A stretch of 52,024 nucleotides of DNA, taken from positions 1-52,024 of the forward strand of contig DBCG01000061.1 in assembly GCA_002292945.1 (NCBI GenBank), in the 5' to 3' direction. Source of the stretch: Proteobacteria bacterium UBA964 (GTDB taxonomy: Bacteria > Pseudomonadota > Gammaproteobacteria > Steroidobacterales > Steroidobacteraceae). The position numbers and the translations under genes were made by a program. A model generated the notes under the pieces. The model did not search any database, was not told the DNA's origin, and saw only the letters and a program-made list of their open reading frames with translations. Positions 35,425-43,483 of the stretch are shown one piece after another; the first letter of the stretch is position 1, and every line of letters begins with the position of its first letter.

Positions 35425-36636
35425 TCAACGGATGTTGATGATCGTCTGCGACAGGTTGTCGGACGTGGAGATCATCTTCGCGTTGGCCTGGAAGTTCCGC
35501 TGCGCCGTGATCATGTTCACCAGCTGCTGCGTCACATCGACATTCGACCCTTCGAGCGCGCCAGCCTGGATCGAGCCCATCCCCCCGTTGCCTGCGGACG
35601 AGAGCAGAGCAGGACCTGAGGCGAACGTCTCACCCCAGCTCGTGTCGCCGAGCGTCTGCAGCCCATCGACGCTCGCGAACTGCGCGATGGCGATCTGACC
35701 GAGGGGCACCGAGCGACCGTTCGTGAACCGGGCCTGGACCACTCCCTCGGCATTGGTCTCGACACCGATGAGGCGACCAGTCGTGTATCCATCCTGGTTG
35801 ATGGCGCTGACGCTGAAGGCGTTGCCGTACTGGGTGCTCGTACCCACATCGTAGGTGAGCGTCAGGGGGGCAGCACCGGTCGTCGGCGTGTACGGCGGAT
35901 ACGTGATCTCCCCTGTGGCCGGGGTGATCAGTGTGCCGACATTCGAATACTCCAAAGTCTGGACCGCGCCGACCGCATTGCCATCGACATACAGCCGCTG
36001 CTGCCAGGTGTTGTCGGTCGCAGTCTTCGACAGGTATACGGTCGCCGTGTGGGCTGCACCCAGAGAGTCGTAGACCGTCATGGCGGTCGAGTGGCTGTAC
36101 GTGTCAGCGTCCGCCGGATCGAACGGGGTCTTCGCCGGTACCGCTGCGTTGCCCGGCAGATTGAACGACAGGTCGATGCGACCGGTCGCGGACGGCGCGC
36201 TCACGCCGCTCGTCAGGCGAAGATCTGTCGTCGTGCTCGTGTTGAAGCCGTCCTCGCCGAGCGGCGGGAACACCTGGAGGCGCTTGTCGGCTCCGTTGAC
36301 CACAAAGCCGTTGCGGTCGACCTTGAACGCCCCGGCACGGGTATAGGCGCGGGATTCGGAGTCACCGACCATGAAGAAGCCCTTTCCGCTGATCGCGAGA
36401 TCGAGTCCGTTGTCGGTGAAATTGATGGCGCCCTGACCGAACTGTTGGTTGACTCCGGCGACCTTGACGCCGCTGCCGACCGCCGCCTGACCACCACCGG
36501 AACCGGAGTAGAGCTCTGCGAACTGCACCCGCGAGCTCTTGAAGCCGGAGGTCGAGCTGTTGGCGATGTTGTTGGCGGTGGCCGCCAATTCGGACTGGGC
36601 GGCATTGAGGCCGGAGATCGCTACTCTGAAAGTCAT
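35425..36636 (-). CDS. flgE: Flagellar hook protein FlgE
   Basis: Hook subunit, about 403 residues from ATG 36636 (AGAGG 9 bases upstream). The N-terminus reads FRVAISGLNAAQSELAATAN and NIANSSTSGFKSSRVQFAEL. A FlgE D2 domain occupies the middle (THTAT-like region near 205-230), and the C-terminus reads GSNVDVTQQLVNMITAQRNF with ANAKMISTSDNLSQTIINIR. FlgD, its cap, is immediately upstream. Confidence 0.96.
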   Translation of the reverse strand: MTFRVAISGLNAAQSELAATANNIANSSTSGFKSSRVQFAELYSGSGGGQAAVGSGVKVAGVNQQFGQGAINFTDNGLDLAISGKGFFMVGDSESRAYTRAGAFKVDRNGFVVNGADKRLQVFPPLGEDGFNTSTTTDLRLTSGVSAPSATGRIDLSFNLPGNAAVPAKTPFDPADADTYSHSTAMTVYDSLGAAHTATVYLSKTATDNTWQQRLYVDGNAVGAVQTLEYSNVGTLITPATGEITYPPYTPTTGAAPLTLTYDVGTSTQYGNAFSVSAINQDGYTTGRLIGVETNAEGVVQARFTNGRSVPLGQIAIAQFASVDGLQTLGDTSWGETFASGPALLSSAGNGGMGSIQAGALEGSNVDVTQQLVNMITAQRNFQANAKMISTSDNLSQTIINIR

Positions 36637-36662
36637 CTGTGTATACCTCTGTGGGGTGGCGG

Positions 36663-37334
36663 TCACATCACCCGGCGCACAGCGCCGAGCGGCAGGGATC
36701 CGTTACGGGTGTTGAGGACGATGCCGCGGCCCGCGGCATCGAGGGTGACGCTGTCGACTCTGCTGAGAAGCAAGACTTGGGCCGATTCGCCTCGTGCGCC
36801 GAAGCGCGAAAGAGCCTCGATGCGGTACGCGCCGGCCGGCATCACTGTGCCGTTGTCTGCGCGCCCATCCCAAGCCATCTCGGTGACACCGGAGACCGAC
36901 GGCTGGACCTGCGCTCGACGAACCACTGCGCCAGAGGCGTCGCGGACCACGAACTCGACGCGTTCGGCGCCGCTCGGAGCTTCGACTGCCGCGCGCACCG
37001 GCGTCGTGCCGTCGAACACCGCGGTATCGCCTGGTGCAAGCACATCGCGCCCTACGAGGTTCGCGCCTGACAAAGCCTGCGAAGAGCGCATCGAGCCCAC
37101 TAGGTCGGAGACCGAGCTCCCCATTTCTTGTATGCCGGTGACGGTGCTGAACTGTGCCAGCTGCCCGAGGAACTCCGCAGGCTCCAAGGGCTTGAGCGGG
37201 TCCTGGTTCTTGATCTGGGCCAGCATCAAGGTGATGAATTGGTCTGCGCCGAACTGTGGCATCTCCTTCCGCAGGCCGGCGGCAGGATCAGCCGATGAGC
37301 CTGGCGATGATGGAGCGGTACCTGAAGCGAGCAT
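36663..37334 (-). CDS. flgD: Hook cap/scaffold protein FlgD
   Basis: Scaffold that caps the growing hook and is later discarded. It has 223 residues. The conserved N-terminal region reads DQFITLMLAQIKNQDPLKPL with EPAEFLGQLAQFSTVTGIQE. The C-terminus has a FlgD Ig/Tudor-like domain (WDGRADNGTVMPAGAYRIEA). AGGAGGG precedes the ATG. It ends 26 bases before flgE. Confidence 0.95.
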   Translation of the reverse strand: MLASGTAPSSPGSSADPAAGLRKEMPQFGADQFITLMLAQIKNQDPLKPLEPAEFLGQLAQFSTVTGIQEMGSSVSDLVGSMRSSQALSGANLVGRDVLAPGDTAVFDGTTPVRAAVEAPSGAERVEFVVRDASGAVVRRAQVQPSVSGVTEMAWDGRADNGTVMPAGAYRIEALSRFGARGESAQVLLLSRVDSVTLDAAGRGIVLNTRNGSLPLGAVRRVM

Positions 37335-37360
37335 CCCTTATCCCTCCTGTGCCTGACCGA

Positions 37361-37777
37361 TCATTGGCCAAGCCGCAAAGTGGCGAGCAGCATCTCTTTC
37401 GACGAATTCATCACCTCGATGCTGTTCTGGTACGAACGCGACGCGGAGATCATGTCGACCATCTGCTCGACCGGATTGATGTCGGGCGCATAGACGAAAC
37501 CGTCCGCGTCAGCGACCGGATTACCGGGCTCGTAGCGCGCGAGCGGCGCCTTCTCGGACTCGATGACCTCAGTGACGCGGACTGATGCTGTCGCACCAGC
37601 ATCCCGCCCGACACCGGCGATGACGGTCTCGAACACCGGATACCGCGCTTTGTAAACGCTCTCTTTGTCTCCGCTGACCGTGTTCGCGTTGGCGAGGTTG
37701 CTGGCGACCGTGTTCAACCGGACCGACTGCGCAGAGAGCGCAGAACCGGCGATGTCGAAGATCTTGAAAGAGGACAT
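37361..37777 (-). CDS. flgC: Proximal rod protein FlgC
   Basis: Proximal rod subunit, 138 residues. It begins MSSFKIFDIAGSALSAQSVR with LNTVASNLANANTV and ends VEQMVDMISASRSYQNSIEV, then MNSSKEMLLATLRLGQ, the FlgC pattern. AAGGAGCG lies about 8 bases upstream of the ATG. It follows flgB by 23 bases. Confidence 0.96.
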   Translation of the reverse strand: MSSFKIFDIAGSALSAQSVRLNTVASNLANANTVSGDKESVYKARYPVFETVIAGVGRDAGATASVRVTEVIESEKAPLARYEPGNPVADADGFVYAPDINPVEQMVDMISASRSYQNSIEVMNSSKEMLLATLRLGQ

Positions 37778-37800
37778 GGATATTCGCTCCTTGATCTGGC

Positions 37801-38214
37801 TTATTGCCCGGTGAGCGCGGTCATCAGGCCACGCAGCTTTGAGTTCACGAAATGAAGTGTGGTCTGGTATCGGATGGCGTTCTCCGAGAACGCGGCCTGT
37901 TCAAGCTGAACATCTACCGTGTTGCCGTCGATCGACGGTGCGACAGGAACGCGGTACAGAGAGGCGGCCTCATTCAGCTGACGGTCACCCATGGCACCGC
38001 CGCCGGTACGCAGATGTTGGAACTGTGTGGCTGTGAGCGAGACGGCGCCGCCTTCGCGCCGGGCACTGGAGAGGGCCTGACGAAAATCGATGTCGCGCGC
38101 TTCAAAACCTGGCGTATCCGCATTCGCCAGATTGCGGGCGATCATCTCAGAACGCTTGGAGCGCAGCCTGAGCGCGTCTGCATGCAATCCGATATGTGCA
38201 TCTAGGTCGAACAT
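37801..38214 (-). CDS. flgB: Proximal rod protein FlgB
   Basis: Proximal rod subunit and first gene of the long flg run. It has about 137 residues from ATG 38214 (GGAG 8 bases upstream). The N-terminal region reads HADALRLRSKRSEMIARNLA with NADTPGFEARDIDFRQAL, and the C-terminal reads QLEQAAFSENAIRYQTTLHF. The sigma-54 promoter at 38256-38271 gives a leader of about 31 bases. Confidence 0.95.
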   Translation of the reverse strand: MFDLDAHIGLHADALRLRSKRSEMIARNLANADTPGFEARDIDFRQALSSARREGGAVSLTATQFQHLRTGGGAMGDRQLNEAASLYRVPVAPSIDGNTVDVQLEQAAFSENAIRYQTTLHFVNSKLRGLMTALTGQ

Positions 38215-38255
38215 CCCGATCACTCCGCCAAAAAATTGACTTCCCACCCCGGTGT

Positions 38256-38271
38256 TGCAAACGCCATGCCA
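38256..38271 (-). promoter_or_regulatory. Sigma-54 promoter of the flgB operon
   Basis: Minus-strand TGGCATGGCGTTTGCA matches TGGCAYG-N4-TTGCA, with GG and GC 10 bases apart. The predicted start near 38245 is 31 bases before flgB. It faces the flgA promoter, only 15 bases away. Confidence 0.85.
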
Positions 38272-38286
38272 CGGCGATCTTTCCTA

Positions 38287-38302
38287 TGGCACGACACTTG
38301 CT
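38287..38302 (+). promoter_or_regulatory. Sigma-54 promoter of flgA
   Basis: TGGCACGACACTTGCT is a full consensus match with correct spacing. The predicted +1 falls at about 38313, one base before the flgA ATG at 38314, so the transcript would have little or no leader. Confidence 0.85.
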
Positions 38303-38313
38303 ATTTCCATGCC

Positions 38314-38985
38314 ATGACCACTCGTATCGTTTTGTTGACGCTTCTCGTCCCGCTTCTGGCCGCCGCAGGAGTGCAGGACTTGAGCGAGATCCGCGCCGCA
38401 GCTGAAAGCGCCATCGGCGCCAAGGGCGCAGGCATCTCCGTCACGGCAGAGCCACCCGATCGCCGTTTGCGACTCGCGCCCTGTGACCAGCCGCTTTCCT
38501 CGAACCTCGCCACTCCTATAAGGAATGGACGGGCATCGGTGCGCGTCGCTTGTCAGGGGAAAAACCCGTGGAGCATCCTTGTCACGGTCCGGGTCGAGAC
38601 CGAGGCGGAAGTGGTCGTGGCACGCCGGTCCCTTCCGGTCGGGACGGTGCTTGGGGAAGATGAGATGACGATCATCCGTCGTCGGCTGCCAGGAACGATC
38701 GATTGCTGCGCGACCGATATCGCTGCGGTGGCCGGACAACGCGTCCGGCGCCCCATCGCCGCCGAGGCGGTCATCACGCTGGATAGCATCGAAGCACCCC
38801 CTCTCGTGCGTCGAGGGGAGATCGTGACCGTCGTCGCGGATGCCGCAGGGTTCGAGGTGCGCTCGGTCGGTACAGCGCTCGCCGACGCCCGAGAAGGTGA
38901 CGCGGTTCGCATCCGGCACTCGACCTCCCTCAGGATCATCCAAGCCCGCGCCGATAGCAGGGGTGTGGTCCGAGTAGATCGATGA
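38314..38985 (+). CDS. flgA: P-ring assembly chaperone FlgA
   Basis: Periplasmic chaperone needed for FlgI P-ring assembly. It has about 223 residues from ATG 38314. The signal peptide reads TTRIVLLTLLVPLLAAAG, then an N-domain, then the SAF-type C-domain (VVARRSLPVGTVLGEDEMTI, VAGQRVRRPIAAEAVITLDS). ATG 38314 is supported by the signal peptide, yet it has no Shine-Dalgarno and lies at the predicted sigma-54 start. A two-codon ATGCCATGA overlaps it from 38309. The longer reading from 38236 would begin upstream of the promoter. Confidence 0.92.
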   Translation: MTTRIVLLTLLVPLLAAAGVQDLSEIRAAAESAIGAKGAGISVTAEPPDRRLRLAPCDQPLSSNLATPIRNGRASVRVACQGKNPWSILVTVRVETEAEVVVARRSLPVGTVLGEDEMTIIRRRLPGTIDCCATDIAAVAGQRVRRPIAAEAVITLDSIEAPPLVRRGEIVTVVADAAGFEVRSVGTALADAREGDAVRIRHSTSLRIIQARADSRGVVRVDR

Positions 38986-39000
38986 TCTGCAAAAAATCAC

Positions 39001-39027
39001 TAAAGATTCCGAGCAGCCTGCCGTTAA
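39001..39027 (+). promoter_or_regulatory. Sigma-28 (FliA) promoter of flgM
   Basis: TAAA, 15 bases, GCCGTTAA: a 7 of 8 match in the -10 and full match in the -35 core. The start would be about 25 bases before the flgM ATG. It places the anti-sigma gene under the control of the factor it inhibits. Confidence 0.82.
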
Positions 39028-39057
39028 CCAGACAGTGACCCTGAATTGGTGGCCGTA

Positions 39058-39381
39058 ATGTCTAACAAAATCAATGGGATGGATATCCGCCCCCCGGCGC
39101 CGTCTGCCACAGCTCCCATCGCCCGAAGCAAGGATTCCTTCGGACAAGAGGGCGCACCGACAGGCGGCAGTAACGGCGGGGTCCAGATCACGGACACCGC
39201 CCGCCACCTTGCGAGCCTCGAACGGATGCTCTCGCGTTCCCCAGAGGTCGACGAGAGCAAGGTGACGGAGATCAGCGCCGCGATCGAGCGCGGGCAGTTC
39301 GAGATCCAGCCTGAGCGGATCGCCGACAATCTTCTGCGGCTCGAGCAGACGCTCGCGCGAGCCTCCGGGCGTATGAAATGA
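39058..39381 (+). CDS. flgM: Anti-sigma-28 factor FlgM
   Basis: Binds and silences FliA until it is exported through the finished hook-basal body. It has about 107 residues from ATG 39058. The N-terminal half is disordered, Pro/Gly/Ser-rich (MDIRPPAPSATAPIARSKDS), as expected for an export substrate. The C-terminal FliA-binding half includes SKVTEISAAIERGQFEIQPE and RIADNLLRLEQTLAR. It overlaps flgN (ATGA). Confidence 0.93.
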   Translation: MSNKINGMDIRPPAPSATAPIARSKDSFGQEGAPTGGSNGGVQITDTARHLASLERMLSRSPEVDESKVTEISAAIERGQFEIQPERIADNLLRLEQTLARASGRMK

Positions 39382-39890
39382 GCCCTCTGCTGGACTCGGC
39401 AGCCGCCCGTTCCGGCTGCCGGGACACACTTGGGCGCCTACTTGATGAGGAGATCGACGCTCTCTTAGGGCTTGAGCGCCTGCTGATCACCGAGCGGGAC
39501 GTGCTTGCCAAGAACGACTCGCCGGAAGCGCTGGAGGAGGTCTGCTCCCATCGCCAGCTTCGTATGAGTCAACTGTTGAAGATCCAGGACGAGCGCCGGG
39601 GTCTGTTACGGGCGACCGGCCACACCGTCGATACCGCCGGCATAGAGGCATTGCTGAGGATCTGCGATCCGCAGCGGACGCTGCCGGGGCGTTGGGCGCG
39701 ATGCGCCGATCTAGCCGATCGTTGCCGCGGACTCAACGATTTCAACGGCGCGTTGGTGGCGTCGCGGATGCGCCGCGTCGAGGGGATGCTCGAGATCCTC
39801 ACGGGGCGCAAGCGGGAGACCCCTATCTACAGTCGCCAAGGGCAGCAGGCCTGGGTCGCTGCCGGTCGATTGCTCGCCGCCGAGGCCTGA
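39378..39890 (+). CDS. flgN: FlgK/FlgL export chaperone FlgN
   Basis: Cytosolic chaperone for the junction proteins. It has 170 residues, nearly all helical and charged. The FlgN pattern is LLDEEIDALLGLERLLITER through LNDFNGALVASRMRRVEGML. It is translationally coupled to flgM by ATGA. No further flagellar gene follows; a small GACTG/CAGTC hairpin lies just past the stop without a U-tract. Confidence 0.9.
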   Translation: MSPLLDSAAARSGCRDTLGRLLDEEIDALLGLERLLITERDVLAKNDSPEALEEVCSHRQLRMSQLLKIQDERRGLLRATGHTVDTAGIEALLRICDPQRTLPGRWARCADLADRCRGLNDFNGALVASRMRRVEGMLEILTGRKRETPIYSRQGQQAWVAAGRLLAAEA

Positions 39891-40023
39891 CGGAGACTGG
39901 CCGCGCAGTCGTCGATGGTGCGGAACATAACACAGCCATCGAATATTTGATTGCTCCTGCGACAACTTACGCGAATACTCTGAACTTAAAGGATTTCAAA
40001 CCTGATATAGAACGGATTACGTC

Positions 40024-41004
40024 ATGAAACAACCGAAGCGGATACTGGTCGCCATCAAAGATCCTGCGGCGCGTACGATGCCCGCGGTCCGTAAAGCGGC
40101 GCAGCTCGCCCGCGCATCTGGGGCGACTTTAGAACTCTTCCATTCACTGTCTGAGACGGTGATGGTCGATGCGCTGGAGGCTCGTCGACAAAGCCTGCGC
40201 GAATATGAGCAGGAGCGCCACGCCGCCATCATGAAGCGCCTTGAATTAGTGGCCCGCCGCATCCGCAGACACGGCATCGAGGTCACCACCGCGGCCGAAT
40301 GGGACTACCCGGTCGCCGAGGCGATCGTTCGGCGCGGACTGCGCATCGAAGCGGACGTGATCATCGCTGAAAGGCATGCTACAAAACATGTCGCCAGTTG
40401 GATGCTGGCCTACACCGACTGGGAACTGCTGCGGCATGCACCGTGCCCGGTGCTGCTGGTCAAGCAAGCCCGCGCTTGGCATCGTCCGGTGGTCATGACA
40501 GCGGTCGATCCGTTCCACAGCAACGCCAAGCCTTCCCGTCTGGACCTCGCCTTACTGAAAGCGAGCGCACAACTGACCACTGATCTGCGCGGTAGCCTTC
40601 GAGTGGTGCATTGCGTCCCGACCACTGCCGTCGTCACCACGGCTTTCATGAATTCTCCGAGCTTGACCGATGTCGCCGAGTCGACCCTGCGCAAGGCACG
40701 CAAAGCGCTCGCGGTCGAGGTCGCGCGGGTCCCCTGCCCCTCTCACCGTCTGTATGTGGTCGAGGGATCGGCGAGAGATGCCCTGCCCGAGGCCGCTCGC
40801 TCTTTAAAGGCGGACATCGTCGTCATGGGCGCCATCTCGCGATCGGGACTGAAGCGCATCTTCATCGGCAACACCGCCGAGGCGGTGCTCGACGCATTGC
40901 CCTGCGATGTGCTGGTGGTCAAACCTGGCAGCTTCAAGACCAAGATTCCCCGTCGTGGCCGAGGCGCCCAACTGATCGCACTGCCGACCGCCATGACCGG
41001 TTGA
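40024..41004 (+). CDS. Tandem universal stress protein (UspE-like)
   Basis: Cytosolic protein with two UspA-type domains, 326 residues. Domain 1 (about 1-150) begins KRILVAIKDPAARTMPAVRK and lacks a clear ATP-binding glycine motif. Domain 2 (about 155-305) has the ATP-binding pattern GAISRSGLKRIFIGNTAEAV. This two-domain layout fits UspE. In E. coli UspE affects motility, but its place beside flgMN here may be chance. GGA lies 7 bases before the ATG. No confident promoter was seen in the 133-base gap upstream. Confidence 0.87.
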   Translation: MKQPKRILVAIKDPAARTMPAVRKAAQLARASGATLELFHSLSETVMVDALEARRQSLREYEQERHAAIMKRLELVARRIRRHGIEVTTAAEWDYPVAEAIVRRGLRIEADVIIAERHATKHVASWMLAYTDWELLRHAPCPVLLVKQARAWHRPVVMTAVDPFHSNAKPSRLDLALLKASAQLTTDLRGSLRVVHCVPTTAVVTTAFMNSPSLTDVAESTLRKARKALAVEVARVPCPSHRLYVVEGSARDALPEAARSLKADIVVMGAISRSGLKRIFIGNTAEAVLDALPCDVLVVKPGSFKTKIPRRGRGAQLIALPTAMTG

Positions 41005-41042
41005 TCTTGGCGCCACCGGCCTCGTTGGCCATAGGCACGACC

Positions 41043-42281
41043 TCAGACGAGCAGTACCAGCGCGGCGGCCGCCAACATCGCGAGGTGCGGCCAGAGCAGT
41101 CGCTGTAGGTAGGCGTTTCCGGCAGCGGCGTAGGCGATCACGAGTTTGGTCAAAGTGTTCGCGCAGAGCGCCCAGAAGATCGCCTGCAGGGCCTGGGCTT
41201 CGCTCAGTGCGCCGCGTGCCGCGAGCACCGCAGCCGACGCGGTGGCCGAGTGAGCGTCGACGAACCCCCCGACGCCGATCCCCACCTGCGCGCCGCTGTC
41301 CCCGAAACGCAGCGCCAGCCACGCGGCGAGCACCGTCATTGCCGTCACCGTGACGCTGAACCCCAACGCATGGAACGGTTGTAACGCGCGACTGTCCTTG
41401 GGTTCTACGTCCTTGCCGATCTGTGCCGCAGCACTACGTCGCCAGAGCCACCACGCGGCCACGGCGGGGATCGCAGCCATCAACGCCGCCGGCAGCAACC
41501 AGCCTTTGACCAGCGAGGGGTTTGCGACCGACACCACCAGCACGACCTGTGCGCCCGTCGCCACCGAGGAGCAAAGTGCTGCCGCGGCGGCGACATCCAG
41601 CAAACCGGGCGCGGCGCGTGCCTTCGCACCCATCGCACCGATGGTCGCGACGCTCGAGATGAAACCGCCGAAGAAGCCGGCCACGGGCAGCCCCCTGTGC
41701 GGCCCGAGGGCTCGCAATGCCACATGGCCGAGCGCATTGATGCCGAGCATCAGCACCGTCAGTTGACCCACTTTCCGAAGATTGACGACCCCCGCCGCGT
41801 CGATCGTACGGTCCGGCAACAGCGGCAAGATCACGAGCACCGCCGCCGCGAGCAGCATGAGGTCGAGGACCTCGCGCTGAGTCAGCGTGCGGCTCACGAA
41901 ACGATGTAATGCCTCGCGCAACACCAGTGTCAGCGCGACGATCACGCCGATCGCCGCGGCCAAGGCAGGTTGCACCGTCGCATAGGCGCCGAGCAGATAG
42001 GTCGTGAACAGCGTGACTTCGCTGGTCACACCGGTGTCAGGGCTGCGGTCGCGCCAATAGGCGACGACCACCAGTGCACCGATGAAGGCCGCACCGATCG
42101 CGACCAGCAGCAGGCCGGTGAACTGCATCGCCAATGCGCCGCTGAGCGCGACCACCGCATGCGTGCGCACCCCCCCGGCAGCACCGAAGGATGGATCCAG
42201 TTTGCGACGTTCTCGCTCGAGCCCGATCAGCAAGCCGATGCCGAGCGCGACCAGCCATCCTGCGATGGTATCGCTCAACAC
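41043..42281 (-). CDS. MgtC/SapB-type membrane protein with DUF4010
   Basis: Integral membrane protein of 412 residues with about 11-12 hydrophobic segments. The N-terminal MgtC-like part has the signature ALGIGLLIGLERERRK with GGVRTHAVVALSGALA (about 8-60). The C-terminal DUF4010 part contains AGFFGGFISSVATIGAMGAK and GGFVDAHSATASAAVLAARG. The function of this fusion family is not established; Mg2+ or small-molecule stress roles are guesses. It follows the acyl-CoA dehydrogenase gene by 13 bases and converges on the stress gene. Confidence 0.82.
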   Translation of the reverse strand: MLSDTIAGWLVALGIGLLIGLERERRKLDPSFGAAGGVRTHAVVALSGALAMQFTGLLLVAIGAAFIGALVVVAYWRDRSPDTGVTSEVTLFTTYLLGAYATVQPALAAAIGVIVALTLVLREALHRFVSRTLTQREVLDLMLLAAAVLVILPLLPDRTIDAAGVVNLRKVGQLTVLMLGINALGHVALRALGPHRGLPVAGFFGGFISSVATIGAMGAKARAAPGLLDVAAAAALCSSVATGAQVVLVVSVANPSLVKGWLLPAALMAAIPAVAAWWLWRRSAAAQIGKDVEPKDSRALQPFHALGFSVTVTAMTVLAAWLALRFGDSGAQVGIGVGGFVDAHSATASAAVLAARGALSEAQALQAIFWALCANTLTKLVIAYAAAGNAYLQRLLWPHLAMLAAAALVLLV

Positions 42282-42294
42282 GACTGATCCGTGG

Positions 42295-43458
42295 TCAAAA
42301 CGCGTTCAACCCCGTGAGTTCGCGGCCAAGCGAGAGCTGGTGGATGGTCTCCGTGCCCTCGTAGGTGATCACGCTCTCGAGGTTGAGCGCGTGACGGATA
42401 GGGACGTGGTCGGCGGTGATGCCCGCGCCCCCGAGCAGGTCTCGTGCATCGCGTGCGACGTCGATCGCAGCGCGGCAATTGCTCCACTTGGCCAGGGAGA
42501 CTTGGACGGGCGAGAGGATGCCGCGATCCTTACGACGCCCCAAGTGAAGCGCCAGCACCTGCCCCGTCGTGATCTTGCGCGCCATCTCGGCGAGCCGGAT
42601 CTGCACGGATTGGGTCGCCGCCAGAGGTCGGCCAAAAAGCACCCGCTCGCGGGTGTAATGCAGGGCATCCATCAAACAGGCCTGCGCCGCACCGAGTACG
42701 CCCCACGCGATGCCGAAGCGGGCTTGGGTGAGACAGGACAGCGGCGCCTTCAGGCCGACCGTCGTGCCCGGGAGCAGACTCGAGGCCGGTAGCACCACAT
42801 CATCGAAGAAAAGCGCACCCGTCGCCGACGCACGCAAGGAGAATTTACGCTCGATCTCGCGAGACTCGAAGCCTTTCATGCCGCGCTCGACAAGGAACCC
42901 GCGGACGCCTTCGTCGGTCAACGCCCAGACCACTGCGACATCGGCGATCGGCGCATTGGTGATCCACATCTTCGAGCCGTTGAGCACCCAGTCCTCGCCG
43001 CGTCGGCGGGCCGTGGTGTTCATGTTGAGCGGGTCGGAACCGCCGTGCGACTCGGTCAAGCCGAAACAACCGATGGCCTCGCCGCGTGCCATCGCAGGCA
43101 GCCAACGCTCGCGCTGCGAGTCGCTGCCATAGGTGTGGATGGGGTACATGCACAGCGAGGACTGCACCGACACAAAGCTGCGCAGCGCCGAGTCACCCCG
43201 CTCGAGTTCCTGGCAGATAAGGCCATAGGAGACTGCGTTGAGCCCTGCGCAGCCGTAGCCCTCGAGCGAGCTTCCGAGCAGGCCCAGGCGGGCCATCGGC
43301 GCGATGAGCTCCCGCGGGAAGTGATGGTCCTCGAAGTGCTTGCCGATCTGGGGCAGGACCTCTGCATCGACGAAACGCGCCACGGAGTCGCGCACCATGC
43401 GCTCGTCGTCATGGAGTTCATCTTCGATGCCTGCGATATCGTATGGGGAAAGTGCCAA
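42295..43458 (-). CDS. Acyl-CoA dehydrogenase, glutaryl-CoA dehydrogenase-like
   Basis: FAD-dependent acyl-CoA dehydrogenase of 387 residues, closest in motif to glutaryl-CoA dehydrogenase, which makes crotonyl-CoA and CO2. Landmarks are RSFVSVQSSLCMYPIHTYGS (the Arg corresponds to the carboxylate-binding Arg of the human enzyme), GCFGLTESHGGSDP, FSLRASATGALFFDDVVLPA, and the catalytic base in ITYEGTETIHQLSLGRELTG. These retained residues favour a dicarboxyl-CoA substrate. It follows the CoA-transferase gene by 25 bases, a common pairing for glutarate use. Confidence 0.87.
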   Translation of the reverse strand: MALSPYDIAGIEDELHDDERMVRDSVARFVDAEVLPQIGKHFEDHHFPRELIAPMARLGLLGSSLEGYGCAGLNAVSYGLICQELERGDSALRSFVSVQSSLCMYPIHTYGSDSQRERWLPAMARGEAIGCFGLTESHGGSDPLNMNTTARRRGEDWVLNGSKMWITNAPIADVAVVWALTDEGVRGFLVERGMKGFESREIERKFSLRASATGALFFDDVVLPASSLLPGTTVGLKAPLSCLTQARFGIAWGVLGAAQACLMDALHYTRERVLFGRPLAATQSVQIRLAEMARKITTGQVLALHLGRRKDRGILSPVQVSLAKWSNCRAAIDVARDARDLLGGAGITADHVPIRHALNLESVITYEGTETIHQLSLGRELTGLNAF

Positions 43459-43483
43459 GTGCTGCTCCTGTTAAGGGATCCCC

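Noticed and set aside
36049..37356. 435-codon plus-strand reading frame opposite flgE and flgD
   Set aside because: It lies antisense to two clear flagellar genes, has no recognisable domain and shows the skewed Arg/Ala/Gly-rich composition of a GC-rich shadow frame. The same reasoning removes the long plus-strand frames at 1434-2894, 8517-9398, 33983-35104 and 43562-44677.
38284..39429. 381-codon minus-strand reading frame across flgA and flgM
   Set aside because: flgA and flgM on the plus strand have a signal peptide, family motifs and consensus promoters; the opposite frame has no domain and would overlap the flgB promoter region.
39895..39910. Hairpin GACTG/CAGTC after flgN as a terminator
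   Set aside because: The stem is only 5 bp and no U-tract follows; it is too weak to call.
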